Positions 5,740 through 10,493 of a stretch of 10,493 nucleotides of DNA are shown piece by piece. The notes under the pieces were generated by a model. That model searched no databases. It was not told the origin of the DNA and worked only from the letters and a program-made list of their open reading frames with translations. The DNA comes from Actinomycetota bacterium (GTDB lineage Bacteria; Actinomycetota; Rubrobacteria; Rubrobacterales; Rubrobacteraceae): assembly GCA_020200675.1 (NCBI GenBank), contig JAIVIG010000078.1, positions 1 through 10,493 of the forward strand, in the 5' to 3' direction. The first letter of the stretch is position 1. The number at the start of each line of letters is the position of its first letter. The translations under genes and the position numbers were made by a program.

Positions 5740-7307
5740 CCAGCGATGCGCTGGAGGAGAACCTCAAGAAGCTGCGCAGGGAGGAGCGAAGCCTGCAGCG
5801 ACAGTCAGCCCAGCAGAAGGGCCTCGCCGACGCCGACGAGCGAGACGCCGAAAGGTTGGATCGGGCGCGCCGGATGATCGAAGACTCCGAAGAGGTCGCC
5901 CAGTGCCCGACCTGCCACCGGGGCTTCGATGGGGACGAGCACCGGGAGGTCATAGAGACGCTTCAGCGGCAGGCCGAAGAGGCGCGCGGACGGGCTGAGG
6001 AAGCCCTATCGGAGTGCCGGCTTCTCGAAGAGGAGGCCAGCGAGGTGCTACGGCGACTCGGAGAGGCGGAAGAACTCCAGAAGAGAGCATACGCCCTTCG
6101 TGAGAAGCGGGCAAAAGCCTTGACCCACCTCGAAGGTCTGCGAGACCTGCTGGACCGGGTCTCAGGCCAGGTCGAGAAGCTGCGCGGGGAGCTTGGAGGG
6201 GTCGAACCCGTCTCGCTGGACACCCTAGAGGAGGCCGAGATGCGGGTCGGGATGCTCCGCATGCTGCACGACGCCCACCCACGGGTGGAGGGCTTCGTGG
6301 AGGCCCATGCGAGGGCCCGCGAGTCGGTGGCCGAGTTGGATGAGGAGATCGCCGGACTCCAGGCAGGTCCAGCCTACGTGGAGGAGAGGCACGCACAGCT
6401 CCAGAAAGAGAAGGCGGAGCTGGAGCGTCTGCTCTGGGAGATCGAGGGTCTCGAAGAGCGACTGCGCGGCCGCCTACAGGTGGAAGTGAGGCTACAGACG
6501 GCGAGCGAGGAAGGGAAGGATGCGGATCGGGAGGCCGGACGCTTGCGTGAGGAGATCTCCGCTCTCGCTTTCGACGAGGGGGCTTACGGGGCGAACCGGC
6601 GCCGGGTTTCGGAGGCGGAGAGGCTACGCGAGGGGCTGCGCGCGGAGAAGGAGCCCCTCGACGAGAAGCTGCGCCGGGCGCGGAGCCGGGTCGAGAACCT
6701 GGAAGGCGAGATCGAACGCTACGACGAGCAGCGCCGGCTCGCCGACGAGAAGGCCGGGGCCGCCGCGAAGCTCGGGGAGATGGACAGGCTTCTGGCGAGG
6801 TTCTACAAGGAGCTCACCGCGCGGGTGCGCCCACGCCTGGAGAGGGAGGCGGGTGAACTCGTAAAGGTCCTCACCGACGGTCGCTACGAGCGCATGGAGT
6901 TCGACGAGAACTACGGCGTAAGGCTCTTCGACGGCCTCTCGGAGGCGTACGAGATCTCGCGCTTCTCCGGGGGCGAGTCGGACGTCGTAAGCCTCTGCGC
7001 GCGGGTCGCCCTCTCGAAGATGGTCGCCGCCAAGGGCTCCGAGTCTTTGGGTTTCATCGTCCTCGACGAGGTTTTCGGCGCTTTAGACGCCGACAGACGC
7101 CGCAACGTCCTCCTCGCCCTCGACCGCCTTAAAAAGACCTTCGGCCAGATCTTCGTAATCTCCCACGTCGGCGACGTGCAAGAATCGGCCCTCCTCGACG
7201 AGCTCTGGGTCGTCGAAGAAGACGAGGCCGGCAAGAGCACCGTCCGGCGCCTGAAGGTCGACCTCGGCGAGCCCGTAGAACTCCTCGACGGCGCCCACGT
7301 CTCGTAG
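5667..7307 (+). CDS. sbcC: Rad50/SbcC ATPase, zinc hook and C-terminal half (second frame)
   Basis: This is the continuation of Rad50 in the -1 frame. Visible in order, numbered from ATG 5667, are the zinc hook C80-P-T-C83, which joins two Rad50 molecules through a shared zinc, and the returning coiled coil to about residue 400. The ABC signature SGGE follows at 434-437, then Walker B ending D467-E468, the D-loop GALDADRR, and the switch histidine H500 (ISHVGD). Real coding similarity begins near 5705 (ARLDEEMEGM), so the 5667 start is only the first ATG in frame. If this half is made separately, ATG 5736 is the better start, because it overlaps the first half's TGA as ATGA and has GAGGAG nine bases upstream. 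It would then have 523 residues. All catalytic parts of both halves are intact, which argues against old decay. Confidence 0.85.
   Translation: MAHALRGRGRGGQDARLDEEMEGMTSDALEENLKKLRREERSLQRQSAQQKGLADADERDAERLDRARRMIEDSEEVAQCPTCHRGFDGDEHREVIETLQRQAEEARGRAEEALSECRLLEEEASEVLRRLGEAEELQKRAYALREKRAKALTHLEGLRDLLDRVSGQVEKLRGELGGVEPVSLDTLEEAEMRVGMLRMLHDAHPRVEGFVEAHARARESVAELDEEIAGLQAGPAYVEERHAQLQKEKAELERLLWEIEGLEERLRGRLQVEVRLQTASEEGKDADREAGRLREEISALAFDEGAYGANRRRVSEAERLREGLRAEKEPLDEKLRRARSRVENLEGEIERYDEQRRLADEKAGAAAKLGEMDRLLARFYKELTARVRPRLEREAGELVKVLTDGRYERMEFDENYGVRLFDGLSEAYEISRFSGGESDVVSLCARVALSKMVAAKGSESLGFIVLDEVFGALDADRRRNVLLALDRLKKTFGQIFVISHVGDVQESALLDELWVVEEDEAGKSTVRRLKVDLGEPVELLDGAHVS
5690..5739 (+). 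other. Frameshift zone and ATGA junction within rad50
   Basis: Coding character passes from the frame of the N-terminal half to the -1 frame between about 5690 and 5720. The first frame reads up to GAGGTGGGC with good codons and then loses family resemblance, while the second frame becomes convincing from GCCCGGCTCGACGAG onward. Adding one G to the run at 5700-5702 or one C to the run at 5710-5712 joins them smoothly. No classical X-XXY-YYZ slippery heptamer is in phase here. At 5736-5739, ATGA lets a terminating ribosome restart in the second frame. Confidence 0.75.
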
Positions 7308-7322
7308 AAAGGGACGAGCCCG

Positions 7323-8294
7323 GTGAGAGAAGCGAGCGTCCGCGAAGCGTGGTCCGTCGAGTTTCCCCTCGCGGGACCGGGCGGCGAGCCGGTGAACCTG
7401 GAGAGGACGTTCCGGTCGCACGGCCTCGCCTCCCTGCCCCCCATGCGCCTCGGCGAGAAAGCCGGCGTTCTGGAGGTAACCCTGCCCGTGTACGGGTTCC
7501 GTCCGCGAACCGTCCTGGTCTCGGAAAGCAGACCGGAGCACGGCATCGTGAACGCGGTCGGGCCGCCGCCGGAGCGCGAGGAAGGCGAGAGACTCTTCGC
7601 CGCGGTGCGTCGCGTGCTGCGCCTGGACGAAGATCTGTCGGGTTTCTACTCTCTGGCCGCAGGGGACCCCGACCTCTCCTGGGTCACGAGAGGTGCGGGG
7701 CGCATGGTCCGGAGCCCCACGGTCTTCGAGGAGGTCGTCAAGACCCTGTGCACGACCAACTGCGCGTGGTCGGCGACGACGAGGATGGTGAGCGCCCTGG
7801 TCGAGCACCTCGGCGAGAAGGCTCCCGGAGCGCCTCCGACCGGCCCATGGGGACGCGCCTTCCCCACCCCAGAAGCAATGGCGGGGGCCGGAGAGGAGTT
7901 TTATAGAGACCTCGTCCGCGCCGGATACCGGGGTAGGTACCTGCTCGCGCTCTCCTCCTCGGTGGACAGCGGGGAGCTGGACCTGGAGTCCCTGGACGAG
8001 CCCCCTGAGAAGCTCCCGGACGACGAGCTGGAGAGGCGGCTTCTCGCGCTACCGGGCGTAGGACCGTACGCGACGGCGCACGTCATGATGATGCTCGGCA
8101 GGTACTCCCGTCTCGTTCTGGACTCGTGGACGAGGCCCACCTACGCGCGTCTCGTCGGGCGCGACACAGTGCCGGACTTGGAGATAGAAGAGCGCTTCTC
8201 CGGTTTCGGCCCGTACAGAGGGCTGGCCTTCTGGCTCTACCTCACGCAAAGTTGGATCGAGGAGGACCCGCCGGCCGCTCTTCGTGCGCTTTGA
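7323..8294 (+). CDS. HhH-GPD DNA glycosylase (AlkA/OGG-like)
   Basis: This 323-residue base-excision-repair glycosylase should remove damaged bases by cutting the N-glycosidic bond. The C-terminal half carries the helix-hairpin-helix LPGVGPYATA (243-252). About 15 residues on lies D267 in VLDSWTR, at the place of the catalytic aspartate of the superfamily. The lysine that bifunctional OGG enzymes have in the hairpin is absent, so simple glycosylase activity is likely. No C-terminal four-cysteine Fe-S motif is present. The first 115 or so residues could be the beta-rich N-terminal domain of AlkA/OGG1 types. FEEVVKTLCTTNCAWSATT (C143, C147) starts the conserved helical core. The GTG start lies 15 bases after the rad50 stop, with AAGGGA (7309-7314) upstream, so it is probably co-transcribed with mre11-rad50. 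Substrate (alkylated or oxidised base) cannot be decided from sequence. Confidence 0.83.
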   Translation: MREASVREAWSVEFPLAGPGGEPVNLERTFRSHGLASLPPMRLGEKAGVLEVTLPVYGFRPRTVLVSESRPEHGIVNAVGPPPEREEGERLFAAVRRVLRLDEDLSGFYSLAAGDPDLSWVTRGAGRMVRSPTVFEEVVKTLCTTNCAWSATTRMVSALVEHLGEKAPGAPPTGPWGRAFPTPEAMAGAGEEFYRDLVRAGYRGRYLLALSSSVDSGELDLESLDEPPEKLPDDELERRLLALPGVGPYATAHVMMMLGRYSRLVLDSWTRPTYARLVGRDTVPDLEIEERFSGFGPYRGLAFWLYLTQSWIEEDPPAALRAL

Positions 8295-8308
8295 GGGACG
8301 AGAAGGGA

Positions 8309-8327
8309 GGCTCTCCGTGGAGGAGCC
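8309..8327. terminator. Possible bidirectional hairpin terminator between convergent genes
   Basis: GGCTCTCC (8309-8316) and GGAGGAGCC (8319-8327) can pair into a stem of about seven base pairs with one bulged base and a short loop. It lies in the 37-base gap between the stop of the glycosylase gene and the stop of the opposing membrane protein gene. No clear T-run follows on either strand, so intrinsic termination is uncertain. The position between two convergent 3' ends is the main support. Confidence 0.35.
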
Positions 8328-8331
8328 GGGC

Positions 8332-9462
8332 TCAGGAGCGTCGTCGGCCGTTGAGGAACCGCCGCAGCCGGCTGTCTTTCGGTCTGGCCGGCTCCTCTTC
8401 TTCGGGTGGGGGGTTGGGATCGGTCCCCAGCAGATCCATCCTCGGGGTCCACAGCTCGCGTACCAGGACTTGCAGGGCGGCCACCAGGGGCACGGCGAGC
8501 AAGAACCCCACGAACCCGAAGAATACGCTCATCACGAAGAGGCCGAAGATGATCGCCGCCGGGTGTAAGGACACCGCCCGGCTCATCACGGCCGGGTAGA
8601 GGAGATCCGCCTCGATCTGCAGTACCAGGAAGTAAATCGCCAGAACCCACAGAACGTCCATGGGGTTCGAAGCCAGAGCCATAAGCACCGGCGGCACGAG
8701 CGAAACGACGACGCCGACGTACGGGATGAGACCCAAGAGACCGGTCAAGAGCCCGAACAAGAACGCGAAGGGTATCCCGACCGCCCAGAGGCCGAGCCCC
8801 ACGAGCGCCCCGACGATCATCTTGTCCGCGAACTGTCCCAGCAACCACTTTTGGACGCTCCGATACATCTCCTTCAGTATCTCCCGGACCCGCTGCCGTC
8901 GCCCGGCCGGGAAGAGGTCGACGAAGCCCCTGACCAGGGGCGCCGGCTGCAGGACCGCGTAGATGCTGGTCAGAAGGACCACGACTCCTAGATAGAGCAC
9001 GTTAGCGATGCTGAAGCCCGCGCTGGCGACCGTTTCCACCGAGAGTCCCGAGACCCGTTCCTGCGCCGCTTCGAGCAGCCGCTCCGCGTACAACGGTTCC
9101 GTCAGGTCGAGACCCGTGGCTTGTTCCAGTCGATCGACGAGGACCTGTACCGCAGCCAGGAGCGCCGGGAAATCCGCGAGCAGTTGTTGGGTCTGGTCTA
9201 TGAGGGGGGCTATCGCGAACTGCACCACCAGGAGGCCCAGCAAGAGACCCACGAACACCGCCAGCGTCCCCCACACGCGGGGTACACCCCGGCGGGCGAG
9301 GTAGTTCACCGGCGCGCTCATGATTGTGGAGAGGAGCAGCGTCAGCAGGAAGATCAAGACTACAACCCGGATCGGGTAGACGAAATAAACGCCGAGCAGG
9401 AACGCGAGGGCCAGTCCGACAGCGACGTACCCCGTTCGGCCTTGCATCCCGGATCGCTCCAC
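8332..9462 (-). CDS. AI-2E/PerM-family membrane transporter
   Basis: This 376-residue integral membrane protein belongs to the AI-2E family transporters (PerM/TqsA type), whose members have been linked to autoinducer-2 export or to Na+/H+ exchange. It has the family layout. Two hydrophobic segments lie near the start (12-29 and 32-49), a third at 63-86, and then comes a soluble stretch of about 60 residues. Another segment lies at 152-171, followed by an amphipathic region and a C-terminal membrane block from about 214 to 334. Family marks are GLIPYVG (244-250) and P290-x3-SR-x3-LHP (to 301). The tail is hydrophilic, proline/glutamate- then arginine-rich (340-376), and probably cytoplasmic. 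GTG at 9462 is chosen because AAGGAG (complement of 9469-9474) lies six bases upstream; the inner ATG at codon 6 has no such site. The substrate is unknown. It has no evident link to the repair genes and converges on them. Confidence 0.88.
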   Translation of the reverse strand: MERSGMQGRTGYVAVGLALAFLLGVYFVYPIRVVVLIFLLTLLLSTIMSAPVNYLARRGVPRVWGTLAVFVGLLLGLLVVQFAIAPLIDQTQQLLADFPALLAAVQVLVDRLEQATGLDLTEPLYAERLLEAAQERVSGLSVETVASAGFSIANVLYLGVVVLLTSIYAVLQPAPLVRGFVDLFPAGRRQRVREILKEMYRSVQKWLLGQFADKMIVGALVGLGLWAVGIPFAFLFGLLTGLLGLIPYVGVVVSLVPPVLMALASNPMDVLWVLAIYFLVLQIEADLLYPAVMSRAVSLHPAAIIFGLFVMSVFFGFVGFLLAVPLVAALQVLVRELWTPRMDLLGTDPNPPPEEEEPARPKDSRLRRFLNGRRRS

Positions 9463-9468
9463 GCAGAG

Positions 9469-9474
9469 CTCCTT
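9469..9474 (-). promoter_or_regulatory. Shine-Dalgarno site fixing the GTG start of the AI-2E-family gene
   Basis: Read on the minus strand, AAGGAG lies six bases before the GTG at 9462-9460. The internal ATG at codon 6 has no comparable site at a useful distance, so the GTG start is preferred. The rest of the 112-base gap (9463-9574) between the two minus-strand genes has no promoter pair that I could place with confidence. Confidence 0.6.
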
Positions 9475-9574
9475 CCCGCCTTACCGGGCATCTTACCCTG
9501 CCACGAACCCGAGCGTCCATTACGACCGCTCGTGCCCACTCGCAAGCCCGAGTCTATCGCAGCTACGTCGAGCG

Positions 9575-10492
9575 CTACCGGGTCGCGGTTCGGGCAGCCC
9601 GCTCGGAGAGCGCCTCAACTAGACCCTCCGCGACCTCCGCGTCCACGTCCGCAAGCCAGAACGCCGCCCCACCGGAACCGGAGGCGACCTCGACCTTGAG
9701 CGTCGCGAGCCCCACGCGCCGCTGAAAGGGGGAGACGGAGTACCCGCGCGACTGGAGCCTGCCTCGCGACGCGACGACCGTCGTGCGCGCCAGCCGCCGG
9801 AATCGGAGGACGAGCCGGTCATCGTCGAGGCGGTGTCCGGCCGCCTGGTATCGAAGAAGGCCGTAAAGGGCGGCCGGGAGCGCGAGGAAGAGCCCGGCGA
9901 GACCCCACGAGAAGAAGAGGACCGCGTAGGGCGCCGCCAGGACGAGCACCGGCAGGGCCGACCGGAAGGCGTAACGCCGCCGCGCGCGGCCCGGCAGCGG
10001 CTCGAGGTGGTCCAGCGGGGCGGCGAACTCGGGGACCGCGACCCGCAGGAACTTTCCTACCTCCCCGCGGGGCAGTAGCGGGAAGAGGATGGTCGAGACG
10101 CCCCTCTCGGCGCCGAAGCCCGCGCTCTCCACGCGCAATGCCGCGAGACCGAACGGTTGGCGCAGGACACCCTCGACGACCCTTATGGCCTGAATACGCG
10201 CGAGGGGCACAGTGGACTCGTGGCGCTCCAGGAGGCCGCGCTTGATGTGGAGGTACTTGCCGTCCGGCGAGCGGGAGAGGGTAAAGCCCGCGTGGGTGAG
10301 TACCGTGCCCAGGATGGCCAGCATCCAGGAGAAGAGGGCGACGGCGAGCAAGAGGAAGAGGAACGCGGAGACCGTCCGGGGGAGGAAGGCTTCCGAGAGC
10401 CTTTCGGCGAGCTCTCCGGGGAGCAGGTCGTCCACGAACTGAAAGCCGCCGAAGACCACCGAGGCGGCCACCCCGATCCGCCCGCTCGTCAC
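9575..10492 (-). CDS. YdbT-like membrane protein with bacterial PH domains (N-terminus outside window)
   Basis: The frame stays open to the right edge and ends at TAG (complement of 9575-9577). The 305 residues seen are the C-terminal part; the GTG at the very edge is probably not the start. Two repeats of the bacterial PH domain (bPH_2, formerly DUF304) alternate with paired membrane helices. Membrane segments are at 41-64, domain 1 at about 70-150 (KRGLLERHESTVPLARIQAIRV, split here for reference as KRGLLER and VPLARIQ), a second membrane pair at 179-213, and domain 2 at about 218-290 (VVASRGRLQSRGYSVSPFQRR, read as RLQSRGY and SPFQRR). The segment RIQAIRV and its partner RLQSRGY are the typical core of each repeat. 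YdbT-like proteins usually carry three such units, so the first is expected beyond the edge, often beside a small YdbS-like gene. Their function is poorly known; some have been linked to resistance to antimicrobial peptides or bacteriocins. Confidence 0.82.
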   Translation of the reverse strand: MTSGRIGVAASVVFGGFQFVDDLLPGELAERLSEAFLPRTVSAFLFLLLAVALFSWMLAILGTVLTHAGFTLSRSPDGKYLHIKRGLLERHESTVPLARIQAIRVVEGVLRQPFGLAALRVESAGFGAERGVSTILFPLLPRGEVGKFLRVAVPEFAAPLDHLEPLPGRARRRYAFRSALPVLVLAAPYAVLFFSWGLAGLFLALPAALYGLLRYQAAGHRLDDDRLVLRFRRLARTTVVASRGRLQSRGYSVSPFQRRVGLATLKVEVASGSGGAAFWLADVDAEVAEGLVEALSERAARTATR

Positions 10493-10493
10493 C

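Noticed and set aside
7083..7808. Minus-strand frame opposite the end of rad50 and start of the glycosylase gene
   Set aside because: Spans two well-supported genes, has no recognisable domain and fits antisense of G/C-rich codons.
9121..9699. Plus-strand frame opposite the AI-2E-family gene
   Set aside because: Composition is that of an antisense shadow; the minus-strand protein has family motifs and membrane helices.
1..10493. CRISPR array, tRNA, rRNA or insertion-sequence ends
   Set aside because: No regularly spaced repeats, cloverleaf-like sequence, transposase motif or paired terminal inverted repeats were seen on reading both strands.

Overview
The window is G+C-rich (roughly two thirds G+C in most genes, G/C-ending codons) and bacterial in layout: short gaps, Shine-Dalgarno (SD) sites and ATGA overlaps. 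Base composition and gene set fit a deep-branching, possibly thermophilic or radiation-tolerant actinobacterium of the Rubrobacter kind. This is inference, because no taxonomic marker gene is present.

Positions 1-8294, all on the plus strand, hold a DNA-end-processing cluster of the type best known from archaea. It starts with the C-terminal part of a NurA-like nuclease (3-314), followed directly by a HerA-family hexameric ATPase (315-2363). Further on come Mre11/SbcD (3437-4582), Rad50/SbcC (4579-7307) and an HhH-GPD DNA glycosylase (7323-8294). NurA-HerA and Mre11-Rad50 together resect double-strand breaks, and the glycosylase adds base-excision repair.

Three irregularities stand out. Mre11 has no ATG, GTG or TTG start upstream of its first catalytic motif; the best start is an ATA at 3437 behind a well-placed SD. 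Rad50 is split by a -1 frame change near 5700, where the first frame ends in an ATGA overlap with a possible restart. Finally, about 1.07 kb of unlike DNA separates herA from mre11. It carries a lower-G+C gene for a small protein with a HEPN-like RxxxxH motif (2468-3046), a short remnant of an arginine-ending protein (3045-3140), and a small acidic protein coupled to that remnant (3137-3340). Its make-up resembles a toxin-antitoxin or defence insertion.

Positions 8295-10493 are unrelated and lie on the minus strand: an AI-2E/PerM-family membrane protein (8332-9462), convergent with the glycosylase gene across a possible hairpin terminator, and the C-terminal two thirds or so of a YdbT-like membrane protein with bacterial PH domains (9575-10492), which runs off the right edge.
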